Below are positions 53,716 to 62,351 of a stretch of 64,000 nucleotides of DNA, piece by piece. The stretch's first letter is position 1. Each line of letters opens with the position of its first letter. The stretch is from NCBI GenBank assembly GCA_902609035.1, contig CACLQG010000004.1, positions 7,144-71,143 on the forward strand, read 5' to 3'. Below the pieces are notes generated by a model. That model saw only the letters and a program-made list of their open reading frames with translations. It was not told where the DNA came from and made no database searches. The position numbers were made by a program, and so were the translations under genes. The stretch comes from an uncultured Bacteroidota bacterium. Its GTDB lineage: Bacteria; Bacteroidota; Bacteroidia; Flavobacteriales; Flavobacteriaceae.

Positions 53716-54937
53716 CTCTCAAGGCTACAATAGGTTTAATATGGGCGGCCCTTTCGGCGGGCAGATAACCCGCAATAGCACCAAATAGGATCAGTAAAAT
53801 AGTTGATACTATTGCAGTAGTATTGTCTATGTAAGGGTCCTGAATGAAAAATTCTTCTAAATGGTCTCCAATATTACTCAATAAGGCAATTCCACAAATC
53901 ATTCCTAAAATACCAGAGAGTGTTGTAATAAAAATGGATTCCTGTAATACCATTCCTATTACACTCCTTGGAGTAGCGCCCAGCGCTTTTCTAATCCCCA
54001 ATTCTTTGGTGCGTTCTTTCACAACAAAAACCATAATATTTGATATACCTATGATCCCTGCAATCAGTGTGCCCAAACCCACAAAGGCAACGATCATTTG
54101 AAGTACACTGGCAAATTGTTGATTTTTCCTCATTTGATCGGCTACATTTCTAATTCTAATTCCATTGTTGTCTCTAGGATTTATGTCTTTTTTCTTTTTT
54201 AAAAAAAGACGCAATTGTTTCTCGAAAATAATAGCACTGGCATAGCCCAACTCAGGGCGATAACTCACAATAATAGAATTTATTTTATCGTTGTTTTTTT
54301 CGATTAGTTGTCTGGTAGTGTAAGGCATATAAATCAGTCGTTCCTCCCTGTCACCACTTTGATCTTGAAAGACACCAACAACCTTAAAAGCGCTCGTACC
54401 CATTTCTAAATATTTTCCAATTGGATCTTCATCTTTGAAAAGGTCTTTCGCGACTAAACGTCCTATTACTATATTTTTAGTTTTATTAATTATATCATTT
54501 TCATTGATGAAACGACCCTCCATAATAATAGTTTTTTCTATGTATTGATGCTCGGGAGCAACAGCCCTAGAAGAATAGTTGTCAGATTCTCCCTTATATC
54601 TTACCCTTGTACTTTTGTTAATTCTTGGGGTAATGCCCACTACGAAAAAGTTAAAATTGTCTTTGATATCTTTCAGGTCACTATTTTCAAATTCAATTCT
54701 ACGATTGGCTTTAAAGCCTCTGTAAGGTTTAGATGTTCTTCCCGGGTAAACCCAAAGAGTGTTAGTTGAATCGTCTAAGAAGAATTGTTTGAAGCTATTT
54801 TTTAACCCATTGCCAAAGCCAAATAAAACAATGAAAATAAAAATCCCTAAGGCTACCGTAAACCCAGAAAGGATCGTCCTCAATTTATTTTTTCGGATGG
54901 TTTCAAGTATTTCTTGCCAACGGTCTCTATTAAACAT
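53708..54937 (-). CDS. ABC permease, MacB-like, first of two
   Basis: A 409-residue paralogue of the next gene with the same plan: N-terminal helix, MacB_PCD periplasmic domain (about 45-270) and FtsX-like helices, with KERTKELGIRKALGATPRSV near 310. I start at ATG 54937 (MFNRDRWQEI), which leaves an eight-base overlap with the ATPase gene; four extra residues from 54949 are possible. Part of the exporter operon. Confidence 0.9.
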   Translation of the reverse strand: MFNRDRWQEILETIRKNKLRTILSGFTVALGIFIFIVLFGFGNGLKNSFKQFFLDDSTNTLWVYPGRTSKPYRGFKANRRIEFENSDLKDIKDNFNFFVVGITPRINKSTRVRYKGESDNYSSRAVAPEHQYIEKTIIMEGRFINENDIINKTKNIVIGRLVAKDLFKDEDPIGKYLEMGTSAFKVVGVFQDQSGDREERLIYMPYTTRQLIEKNNDKINSIIVSYRPELGYASAIIFEKQLRLFLKKKKDINPRDNNGIRIRNVADQMRKNQQFASVLQMIVAFVGLGTLIAGIIGISNIMVFVVKERTKELGIRKALGATPRSVIGMVLQESIFITTLSGILGMICGIALLSNIGDHLEEFFIQDPYIDNTTAIVSTILLILFGAIAGYLPAERAAHIKPIVALRDE

Positions 54938-55631
54938 GGTTGTTAACAATAACTTGTTTTACTTTTTGATCTTCTATAATTAGGCCATCTTTTAATTTCA
55001 CGACTCTTTTACACATCCTTGCAATATCCAATTCATGGGTAACAACCAATATGGTCTTACCTGTATTGTTGATCTGCTGTATCAAACCCATTACCTCTTT
55101 GGATGTTTTAGAATCTAAGGCTCCAGTAGGTTCATCCGCCAAGAGGACCTTAGGCTGTGAGGCCATTGCTCGGGCAATGGCTACCCTTTGTTTTTGTCCA
55201 CCAGAAAGCTCGCTGGGTAAATGCGTCGCCCATTCCTTTAAACCCACTTTATCTAGATATTCAAGAGCTTTTTGTTGTCGGGGTTTTCTTCCTAAACCTT
55301 GGTAATAAAGAGGGAGCGCAACATTCTCCATGGCATTTTTATAGTTAATAAGATTAAAGGATTGAAATACGAATCCCAAAAACTGATTGCGGTATTTTGC
55401 AGCAGTGGTTTCAGTCAAATCTTTGATCAAAACATTGTCTAACCTATAGGCTCCTTTATCGGCTAAATCAAGCATACCCAATATGTTGAGCAAGGTAGAT
55501 TTTCCAGATCCCGATGAGCCCATAATGGCGACCAACTCTCCTTCTTCAACAGTCAAATCAATCCCTTTTAGGACGTGTAAAGAACTATCCCCCATTTTGT
55601 ATGACTTGTGGAGATTTTTGATACTGATCAT
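54930..55631 (-). CDS. ABC transporter ATP-binding protein (MacB/LolD type)
   Basis: The 233-residue ATPase has Walker A GSSGSGKST at 38-46, Q-loop FQSFNLINY, signature LSGGQKQR at 142-149 and Walker B VLLADEP at 162-168. Full length for the LolD/MacB-like class. It powers the two permeases that follow on the operon, which with the adaptor and TolC genes make up a MacAB-TolC-type exporter for an unknown substrate such as a peptide, lipoprotein or toxic molecule. Confidence 0.93.
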   Translation of the reverse strand: MISIKNLHKSYKMGDSSLHVLKGIDLTVEEGELVAIMGSSGSGKSTLLNILGMLDLADKGAYRLDNVLIKDLTETTAAKYRNQFLGFVFQSFNLINYKNAMENVALPLYYQGLGRKPRQQKALEYLDKVGLKEWATHLPSELSGGQKQRVAIARAMASQPKVLLADEPTGALDSKTSKEVMGLIQQINNTGKTILVVTHELDIARMCKRVVKLKDGLIIEDQKVKQVIVNNHV

Positions 55632-55712
55632 GGTTGATAATTTTTTTTTGAATTCAATTTAATCATTCCAAAACTCTGAACGTTTAAAAAAAAATTGCAA
55701 TACCTTAAGCTG

Positions 55713-55919
55713 TTATTTTTTAAGAATTTTAAAAACTTGGTAACCTACAAATCCAACAAGCAAGTAAGGAATTGCCATCAAATAAATGATACCATTATTG
55801 ATGCCTTTTGCACTTTCTAAGGCCTCTCCCGACTCCAATACCGCTCTACACATCGAGCATTGGGCAGAAGATTCTGCCATCATAAAAACAATCAACACGA
55901 AAGTTATTAAAATACGCAT
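55713..55919 (-). CDS. Small exported membrane protein with CxxC
   Basis: A 68-residue protein with an N-terminal hydrophobic signal (RILITFVLIVFMMAESSAQ), then CSMCRAVLESG with a CxxC pair (about residues 21-24) and one C-terminal membrane helix (about 44-64). No named family is known to me, though similar small proteins sit beside SCO and DUF420 genes in Bacteroidota. The CxxC and location hint at copper, haem or thiol handling for cytochrome oxidase assembly; that is inference. It is three bases from the DUF420 gene. Confidence 0.7.
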   Translation of the reverse strand: MRILITFVLIVFMMAESSAQCSMCRAVLESGEALESAKGINNGIIYLMAIPYLLVGFVGYQVFKILKK

Positions 55920-55922
55920 GGG

Positions 55923-56456
55923 CTAATAATATGGTGCTATCATTAAATAAACTGTCACTCCCGTAACAGCAATATACAACCAAATGGGAAAGGTAATTAC
56001 AGATATTTTTTTATGATCTGCAAACCTTTTAGAAATGGCCCTAACGTAGGTTACTAATACCATGGGTATTATACCAATAGAAAGAAGAATATGTGAAATC
56101 AGGATAAAATAATAAACGTATTTCACAAGACCTTCCCCCCCAAAAGGAGTAGGATCAGAGGTCATGTGATAGGCTACATACATAACTAGAAAAACCAAGG
56201 ATAAGGCAATAGCCGTTTTCATTAGCGACTCGTGTAGTTTTATTTTTTTTTTGCGAATAGCGATATAAGCTGCTATTAAAATAATAGCAGTCACTGCGTT
56301 AATCGCTGCATAAATAGGAGGTAAGAAATTTAGAGGTGCAACATTGGGCAATCTAATAGTAAAAAGAATGGCAACAATCACAGGGATTAAAATGGAGACT
56401 AGTGTGATAAGCTTATTATACTTCTTAGTGGGGATATTTGCACTTTGCTGATTCAT
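55923..56456 (-). CDS. DUF420 membrane protein
   Basis: A 177-residue inner-membrane protein with five hydrophobic helices, matching the DUF420 family. The conserved GLVKYVYYFILISHILLSI string near 108-126 includes a His that, in the related CtaM/YozB group, is needed for cytochrome aa3 oxidase maturation. Its gene lies between SCO and the small CxxC protein, in the oxidase accessory operon, so a role in oxidase assembly is likely but not proven here. Confidence 0.88.
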   Translation of the reverse strand: MNQQSANIPTKKYNKLITLVSILIPVIVAILFTIRLPNVAPLNFLPPIYAAINAVTAIILIAAYIAIRKKKIKLHESLMKTAIALSLVFLVMYVAYHMTSDPTPFGGEGLVKYVYYFILISHILLSIGIIPMVLVTYVRAISKRFADHKKISVITFPIWLYIAVTGVTVYLMIAPYY

Positions 56457-56467
56457 TTCACTATGTT

Positions 56468-57163
56468 TTATTCCTTTAATAGCAATTCGACATCCTCTAG
56501 CAACATATCTACTCCTTGAATATCTTGATCAACAAGATCTAAACCAGAGTAGTAGACGATGGGGTTGTCGAAACGATCGACTCGGGAACGAATGTATCCG
56601 TTTTTGTCAATCAGGACGAAATAGCCTTGATGCTCGAAACCTCCTGCCACTGTGGGATTAATCCCAGCAAATATACTAAATCCTGAATTGGCCAGTTCGT
56701 ATACTCTAGATTTCTTATCCGTCAAAAAATGCCAATTCTGAGATTTTATGCCATAATCTTCCGAATATTGTTTAAGAACATGGGGTTTGTCATTGTCTGG
56801 ATCAATAGTAAAGGAGGCAATTCCGAAGTCTTGACGATCACCAAAGCGAGCATCCAAAACCTTCATGTTCTTATTCATAATTGGACAAATGGTAGGGCAA
56901 CGGGTAAAAAAAAATTCTGCCAAATAGACTTTTCCACTAAAATCTTCGTTACCAATCAACAAGCTATCTTGGTTTAGCATCAAAAACTCAGGGACTTTTT
57001 TTGCCTCACCATTGAGTTTTATGTAAGCCATTGGTTTAGCAGGAACAGAACGATTACTTTCCACCTGAGTATTATTGGACACACGGTCAATGATCTTTGG
57101 AATAAATAAAAGACCAAAGACAATGAGGAGGAGGATCAAGCCAACATAACGATAATTTTTCAT
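56468..57163 (-). CDS. SCO1/SenC copper chaperone
   Basis: A 231-residue membrane-anchored thioredoxin-fold protein, one N-terminal helix (about 7-25). The copper-binding residues are present: C89 and C93 in FTRCPTICPIM and the distal H178 in GGFEHQGYFVLID. SCO proteins deliver copper to the CuA site of cytochrome oxidase subunit II and act as thiol reductants. It sits 12 bases upstream of DUF420 and 10 bases downstream of the Cys-free thioredoxin-like gene. Confidence 0.92.
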   Translation of the reverse strand: MKNYRYVGLILLLIVFGLLFIPKIIDRVSNNTQVESNRSVPAKPMAYIKLNGEAKKVPEFLMLNQDSLLIGNEDFSGKVYLAEFFFTRCPTICPIMNKNMKVLDARFGDRQDFGIASFTIDPDNDKPHVLKQYSEDYGIKSQNWHFLTDKKSRVYELANSGFSIFAGINPTVAGGFEHQGYFVLIDKNGYIRSRVDRFDNPIVYYSGLDLVDQDIQGVDMLLEDVELLLKE

Positions 57164-57173
57164 CTGATTAGTT

Positions 57174-57827
57174 TTAATCCTTATTGTATTTTTTCCAAGC
57201 TCGACGATATTCGGCTAGGATTACCTTTATATCGTCAACCATTTTATTATTGATCTCAGCCACAGATGTGGCATTGAAGCCAAATAGTGTACCTAAGTCT
57301 TCATCTTCATCTCGGCCCCTTAGGTTTCGCTCTTTGTCAATGATAAAAACATAGGGAAGGCTTTTTTCAGAAGTAAGTTGTAAAGGTACTTTTAAACTTT
57401 CAAATAGGATCCTGATTTGGTCATCGCTCCCAAAAATAAAACGCCATTTAATTAAATCAGTTCCCACACCCGCTTTTAACTCTTCTTTGAGTATTTCCAC
57501 TTGGTTTTGCAAACCTTCACGGAGAACCATGACAAACTGGAAGTCTTGGAATTGATAAAAGCGCTTGTATATTTTTTGATTGAGATTGAGGGCATCACCT
57601 TTTTTGCTGGAAAGATCTCCTCCCCAAAAACCCAATACGGTGATGCGGTCTTCAAATTGAACGGATTCCCCAGTAAGAGTTGTCCATTTCTGTATTTCGT
57701 TTACCTCTTTTGTTAATACAGGTAGTAGCGCAAAGTTGTTTTTACCAGAGGCAAAAAAGAGGTAAATGACAATAGGAAAGACAAAAAGAATGAAAAGGAC
57801 AAAAAATTTTTTAAAAGAATTATTCAT
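57174..57827 (-). CDS. Thioredoxin-like membrane-anchored protein without cysteines
   Basis: A 217-residue protein anchored by one N-terminal helix (about 8-26). The mature part has the order of a thioredoxin-like fold: strand VLGFWGG at 64-70 where SCO and TlpA carry the redox pair, a helix, FQFVMVLREG, and YVFIIDKERNLRGR near 165, matching SCO's FVLIDKNGYIRSR. It has no cysteine at all, so it cannot do thiol chemistry or bind copper as SCO does. The gene lies between subunit IV and SCO, so it may be a degenerate SCO paralogue with a structural role. Confidence 0.7.
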   Translation of the reverse strand: MNNSFKKFFVLFILFVFPIVIYLFFASGKNNFALLPVLTKEVNEIQKWTTLTGESVQFEDRITVLGFWGGDLSSKKGDALNLNQKIYKRFYQFQDFQFVMVLREGLQNQVEILKEELKAGVGTDLIKWRFIFGSDDQIRILFESLKVPLQLTSEKSLPYVFIIDKERNLRGRDEDEDLGTLFGFNATSVAEINNKMVDDIKVILAEYRRAWKKYNKD

Positions 57828-57849
57828 ATAAAAAAACCTAATTCGAATT

Positions 57850-58233
57850 CTAAAAATTCCAGCTCACAAAACCACTATTCATGACCTCAAAAATATAATC
57901 TGCCTCTAGAATAAGGATAAAAATCAAATAGGGAATTAATATAATTAGCGGTAAGACAATTGCACCTTGTAAGTTTCCTCTTTCGTCACGGACATGCATA
58001 AAATCCCATGCGATGTAATAGGCTTTTACTAAGGTTAGTATGATAAAAATCCAATTCAATAATTTCATACTGAGAAAATAGTTCATCAAAAAGTTGGGCT
58101 TTATAATTCCCAAGGCTACCTCAACAGTAGTGACAATTGATAAGAAAATAAGTACACCCCAAATTTTCTGAACGTTGGATTTGAATTTTAATAATCCTCT
58201 AAATATTGCAAGTTTATGGGTTTCTTCAGACAT
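57850..58233 (-). CDS. Cytochrome c oxidase subunit IV family protein
   Basis: A 127-residue membrane protein with three hydrophobic helices (about 24-45, 55-75, 90-112). The middle LVKAYYIAWDFMHVRDE string is typical for subunit IV of caa3/quinol-type oxidases. It is encoded 17 bases after the long subunit III gene. It supports oxidase assembly and is not catalytic. Confidence 0.85.
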   Translation of the reverse strand: MSEETHKLAIFRGLLKFKSNVQKIWGVLIFLSIVTTVEVALGIIKPNFLMNYFLSMKLLNWIFIILTLVKAYYIAWDFMHVRDERGNLQGAIVLPLIILIPYLIFILILEADYIFEVMNSGFVSWNF

Positions 58234-58250
58234 CGGTTATAATTTTATGA

Positions 58251-59225
58251 TTAAACGAGATAGAAAAATGTAAATACAAATACCCATACAAGATCAACAA
58301 AATGCCAATACAATCCGACCTTCTCTACCATTTCATAATGTCCTCTTTTTTCATAAGTACCCACGATCACATTAAAAAATATAATTAGGTTGATGACCAC
58401 TCCCGAAAAAACGTGGAAGCCATGAAATCCGGTTATGAAAAAGAAGAAATCAGCAAAGAGTCTATTGCCATATTCGTTATGGATCAAGTTGGCCCCTTCA
58501 ACTACACCTACAGCGTTTTCAATTTTATATAATGAATCTTCACGTGTGAGAACAATTTTTTGTCCATTTTCATTAAGTTTTTCGCTTCTTATGACAAGAC
58601 TTTCGTTAGATTCAAAGCCTTCCACAACTTCGGTAAGGGAGTAGCTCGGCAGAGAACCCTCTGCTTTGTACCATATCCCATTGCTTCCTTTATGGGCACT
58701 CCGTTCGTCAGGGATAGAGACTGCAAAATCGGCAATGGCTACTCTTTTACCAGTATTGGCATCTACAAATTGTAAAATTTGTCCACCTTTGGTTTCCAAT
58801 GCACCGTATTCACCTTTAATAAAGTTTTTCCATTCCCAAGCTTGAGAACCCACAAAAACTGCTCCTCCAATAATGGTTAAAAGCATGTAGAAAGTTACTT
58901 TTGACTTCTTCATGTGATGACCCGCATCTACAGCCAACACCATGGTTACGGATGAAAAAATCAATATAAAAGTCATTAAAGCTACATAGTACATAGGGGC
59001 ATCTACACCATGTAAAAAAGGGAAGTGAGTAAATACCTCATCAGCAATGGGCCAAGTGTCGATATTTTTAAAACGAGAAAAACCGTAAGAAACCAAAAAT
59101 CCAGAGAAAGTAAGAGCGTCAGATACTATAAAAAACCACATCATCAATTTACCATAACTGGCATTTAATGGTCGCTTGCCACCAGCCCAAAGATTGGCCT
59201 CTTTTTCGGCTGCAGTTAATTCCAT
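58251..59225 (-). CDS. Cytochrome c oxidase subunit III, with internal extramembrane insertion
   Basis: A 324-residue subunit III. Helices begin around residues 25-50 and 78-100, and the core strings are all there: SDALTFSGFLVSYGFS, SQAWEWKNFIKGEYG, FFFITGFHGFHVFSG, and the final GLYWHFVDLVWVFVFTFFYLV. Between helix 4 and helix 5 there is an extra hydrophilic part at about 138-250. It is predicted to lie on one face of the membrane and is not found in the ordinary 200-260-residue forms. Similar insertions are known in Bacteroidota. A second short subunit III gene lies upstream. Confidence 0.9.
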   Translation of the reverse strand: MELTAAEKEANLWAGGKRPLNASYGKLMMWFFIVSDALTFSGFLVSYGFSRFKNIDTWPIADEVFTHFPFLHGVDAPMYYVALMTFILIFSSVTMVLAVDAGHHMKKSKVTFYMLLTIIGGAVFVGSQAWEWKNFIKGEYGALETKGGQILQFVDANTGKRVAIADFAVSIPDERSAHKGSNGIWYKAEGSLPSYSLTEVVEGFESNESLVIRSEKLNENGQKIVLTREDSLYKIENAVGVVEGANLIHNEYGNRLFADFFFFITGFHGFHVFSGVVINLIIFFNVIVGTYEKRGHYEMVEKVGLYWHFVDLVWVFVFTFFYLV

Positions 59226-59264
59226 AAATCCAAATTCAAATTATTTTTCACAAATTTAAATATT

Positions 59265-59834
59265 TTACCTGTATAGCAGAACAAACAGATATAAATAAAT
59301 CCACAATATATCAAGAAAATGCCAGAATAAATGAGCCAACTCAAATCCCAGAATATTGGAACTTGAATAATAGCCCCTAAGTAATTGAATGTATACAATA
59401 GTTAATACAATCATTCCAGCAAATAAATGCGCCAAATGCAATAAAACCAAAACGTATAAAAATGAGGTAGTAATGGAACTTTCTGCACCAGTAAAATAAT
59501 ATCCTTGATCAATGATATCGCCAAATCCTTTGAACTGAAAATAAATAAAGGACGAGGCTAACAAAAAGGTAGTTAAAATGAATTTTTTGGTTTGCTTAAT
59601 GTTTTCTAACAAAAGTGATTTTTTTCCCAAATAGAAAGTGATACTGCTCAATAAAATTAACAATGTACTTATCCCAAAAGTATATGGCATTTCAAATTTG
59701 GACAACCAGTCTGATCTAGAACTGCTTACAACATAGGCACTGGTCAAACCGGCAAAAGTCATAGACATACTAATCATACCCACCCAGAGCATCATCTTTT
59801 TGGCTTTTTTGTGTTTGATTTCTAATTCATTCAT
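59265..59834 (-). CDS. Cytochrome c oxidase subunit III, short form
   Basis: A 189-residue membrane protein of the heme-copper oxidase subunit III family, five helices. Typical strings are LWVGMISMSMTFAGLTSAYV near the start, VLVLLHLAHLFAGMIVL in the middle and HLFWHFLDILWIYLYLFV at the end. I start at ATG 59834 (MNELEIKHKK), two bases after the cyoE stop; four more residues from 59846 are possible. The gene and the next subunit III are probably both part of one aa3-type oxidase. Confidence 0.9.
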   Translation of the reverse strand: MNELEIKHKKAKKMMLWVGMISMSMTFAGLTSAYVVSSSRSDWLSKFEMPYTFGISTLLILLSSITFYLGKKSLLLENIKQTKKFILTTFLLASSFIYFQFKGFGDIIDQGYYFTGAESSITTSFLYVLVLLHLAHLFAGMIVLTIVYIQLLRGYYSSSNILGFELAHLFWHFLDILWIYLYLFVLLYR

Positions 59835-59836
59835 CG

Positions 59837-60748
59837 CTAAATCCATTTATCTAAAACATATGTTATCTGTAAAAGGCTGATATATGTAATACTGGCATAC
59901 ATTAGTTTTCTGGCAGCATCTTTGGTTCTTTTTTGCATGAGTATCAGGGCATGGTATAAAAAATATATACCGATCAAAATCAAACCTACCACAGCTTCTA
60001 ATGAAAGGCTTAAATCACCACTGTATTGAGTAAAAGGTGTAATGGAAATAATGATAGTCCAAAAGGTGTAAAATACAATTTGAAATGCGGTAGCACGATC
60101 AGGGTTTCCGGTAGGCAACATCTTAAAACCTGCTTTTTTGTAGTCATCATCCATGATCCAACCAATTGCCCAAAAATGAGGAAATTGCCAAAAAAACTGA
60201 ATCATAAAAAGTAGTCCGGGCTCAATTCCAAAGCTCCCAGTGGCAGCTACCCAACCTAACATAAAGGGAATGGCTCCGGGAAAAGCACCTACGAATACAG
60301 AAAGCGGAGTGAGAGACTTTAAGGGGGTATAAATACAAGTATACATAAAAATAGAAAGTGACCCGAATAGTGCAGTCTTAAAGTTGATGTTGTTGAGAAT
60401 GTAAATTCCTGCCAATGTGAGTAAAGAGGCGATGGCGAGGGCTGTAAGATTATTCATTCGACCTGCTGGAAGAGGACGATCCATAGTCCGAATCATCAAG
60501 GCATCTTTATCCTTTTCAATCCACTGATTGAAAGCATTAGAAGCTCCAACCATGGCAAACCCCCCGAAAAATAAACCCAGTAATATTGACATATCAATTT
60601 GGTCTACAGCGAGCAGATACCCAGCTACAGAGGAGAAAACTACACTGACGGCCAACCGAAACTTTGTGAGCTTTAGAAAATCACTTAAGAATGACAAAAA
60701 GTTAAATGTTAATACAGGCAAACTATCGTAGTGGGTCTTCATCATCAA
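59837..60748 (-). CDS. cyoE: Protoheme IX farnesyltransferase (heme O synthase)
   Basis: Adds a farnesyl group to haem b to make haem O for cytochrome oxidases. The 303-residue prenyltransferase has several membrane helices and the first Asp-rich site NQWIEKDKDALMIRTMDRP near 80-100, plus DDDYKKAGFKMLP near 180. Full length. It is the first gene in the oxidase operon and follows a strong promoter. The haem A synthase gene (ctaA) that often precedes it is not in the window. Confidence 0.95.
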   Translation of the reverse strand: MMMKTHYDSLPVLTFNFLSFLSDFLKLTKFRLAVSVVFSSVAGYLLAVDQIDMSILLGLFFGGFAMVGASNAFNQWIEKDKDALMIRTMDRPLPAGRMNNLTALAIASLLTLAGIYILNNINFKTALFGSLSIFMYTCIYTPLKSLTPLSVFVGAFPGAIPFMLGWVAATGSFGIEPGLLFMIQFFWQFPHFWAIGWIMDDDYKKAGFKMLPTGNPDRATAFQIVFYTFWTIIISITPFTQYSGDLSLSLEAVVGLILIGIYFLYHALILMQKRTKDAARKLMYASITYISLLQITYVLDKWI

Positions 60749-60759
60749 ATATCCTCTGG

Positions 60760-60790
60760 CAAAGATAGTTTACTCCTCAACCTTGTGCAA
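60760..60790 (-). promoter_or_regulatory. Promoter of the cyoE-oxidase operon
   Basis: On the minus strand TTG (60790-60788), 20 bases, then TATCTTTG (60767-60760) fits TTG-N17-23-TAnnTTTG. The -7 ends 11 bases before the first of three consecutive ATG codons of cyoE (60748). Confidence 0.55.
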
Positions 60791-61420
60791 GCATGTTTAA
60801 TGATTTTGAAAATACTATTTTGGACTTTATTTATTTCTAAAGGTTATGATTATAGAATGATGAATTTTCCAGACTTACCTCTTTTTTTACGGCATCATTT
60901 TCAAAGCTTTTTTATATGATAGGCTCGGTTCTTCCTCTAAGTTTATATCGGGATATTTGGGCCTAGCGTCTCTATCATATACCCTTTAAACTATTCCAAT
61001 CCAGAGGGCAATCTTAGTTTATATTAAGTTTTTGAAAATATACATGTTGATTTTCTTCAGGAAACATTAGCCTTTTTTGGATACATTTTTATAACCTAGA
61101 AAAAAGGATTATTCTTGTTAATACAAACTGAAAAGACAAGTTTTCAACTTCATCCTTAACTTCAACATCTTAAACTAAATGATTTTATCCGGATAAGTCC
61201 CAGAATATTTTATAAAATCTTTAACGCATCTTCAATTTAATTAACCCACTTAACGACTGGAGGAGTATGAGGTTGGGGGGTCAAGTAAATTTTAAATCTT
61301 TAATTGTTAGGTCCTATTTATTTATCATCACTCATCAAGTAAATTAAATCAATTTCAATGTTCCTCAGATAATTTTTAAACTCTACGATCCTCCAATTTA
61401 TATAATTAAATATCATTTGG

Positions 61421-61438
61421 CCTATTAAAATTAATAGG
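61421..61438. repeat. Inverted repeat CCTATTAA/TTAATAGG
   Basis: Eight-base arms with a two-base centre. Very AT-rich; it may be a hairpin or a protein site. No T-run follows, so it is not a normal terminator. Confidence 0.3.
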
Positions 61439-61509
61439 TGCTGTTTTGATATATCAAATTTTGTTATTTTTTTAAAGTAATTAGATGACATTAGGTGCTA
61501 CCCCAAATT

Positions 61510-61536
61510 AAAAAAAAGCGATAAAAAGATTGCTTT
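61510..61536 (-). terminator. Putative terminator of tonB
   Basis: On the minus strand AAAGC, about 12 bases, then GCTTTTTTTT: a five-pair stem (extendable by two pairs after one mismatch) ending in a T-run that covers 61517-61510. It lies 25 bases after the tonB stop. Confidence 0.5.
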
Positions 61537-61561
61537 AAGACCTTTTAGAAATATTAGTTAT

Positions 61562-62272
61562 TTATTGTAATCTGAAAGTAATCGGAATACTAAAGGGAAC
61601 CCTTACTGGTCTTCCTCTTTGTTTTCCCGGGGTCATATCAGGAAGCTTAGCAATAATTCTAGCGGCTTCTTTTTCCAGATTCTTGTCTGGCCCACGCATT
61701 CTAATGTTGCTTATAGAACCGTCTTTAGAAATAATGAAATTAACATAAACTCTTCCTTGAATACCCATTTCTTGGGCTATCTCTGGGTATCTGAAGTTCT
61801 TTCTGATATGCTTATTAATTTTCTCTTGAAAACATTCCCTTCTTTTAGATTTGGAAACTTTTTCACAGCCAGGGAAGATCGGTACATCCTCAATCACTGC
61901 GAAAGGAACATCTAAATCTTCAAAATCGTCTTCAATTTCAATATCTTCAACTTCAACGATTTCATCTTGATCCGTTTCAGTAGATTCAATTACAGTTTCC
62001 TCAACTTCTTCTTCGTCCTCAACAACCTCAATTACCTCTGGTGCTGGTGGTGGTGGCGGTGGCGGTGGAGGAACCTTGATTTGCTCAGTGATAGGGATTT
62101 CCTCGTCATCATCATCTTCAACATTTAAGGCTTCATATCCGTAACCACTTCGGTCGTATGTTTTCCACTCTATTGCCTGCCATGATATAAACAAAACAGA
62201 GGACAAACCTATAATGAAATAAAGACTGCTATTCTTTGATAAATCGGCTTTTTCGTTCTTTTTTGGTTGCAT
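61562..62272 (-). CDS. Energy transducer TonB
   Basis: A 236-residue TonB protein: one N-terminal membrane helix (about 17-34), a periplasmic proline run at 68-76, an acidic Glu/Val/Asp-rich linker (about 80-120), and a C-terminal TonB domain (about 140-236, with YPEIAQEMGIQGRVYVNFII). It links the proton-driven ExbBD complex to outer-membrane receptors such as the two in this window. The linker is strongly acidic, unlike the Lys-Pro-rich one of enterobacteria. It follows gcvH by 79 bases. Confidence 0.92.
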   Translation of the reverse strand: MQPKKNEKADLSKNSSLYFIIGLSSVLFISWQAIEWKTYDRSGYGYEALNVEDDDDEEIPITEQIKVPPPPPPPPPAPEVIEVVEDEEEVEETVIESTETDQDEIVEVEDIEIEDDFEDLDVPFAVIEDVPIFPGCEKVSKSKRRECFQEKINKHIRKNFRYPEIAQEMGIQGRVYVNFIISKDGSISNIRMRGPDKNLEKEAARIIAKLPDMTPGKQRGRPVRVPFSIPITFRLQ

Positions 62273-62351
62273 TTTGTTGAAAATATTTAGTATGCTAAAC
62301 TAAAAAAAAATGGATAATAAACAAGATTTTTTTTAATAAGACATTTTTGGT

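Larger units (their letters stand above)
60791..61561. other. Gap of about 0.77 kb without recognisable gene
   Basis: AT-rich sequence between tonB and cyoE with stops in every frame. The only structure I see is an inverted repeat at 61421-61438 and the tonB terminator near 61510-61536. Related flavobacteria often have a vanZ-like gene close to tonB-gcvH, but none can be read here, even as a remnant. Confidence 0.5.

Noticed and set aside
60731..60919. Plus-strand 62-residue frame over the cyoE promoter
   Set aside because: It overlaps the cyoE start on the other strand, has no recognisable content and would contain the promoter.
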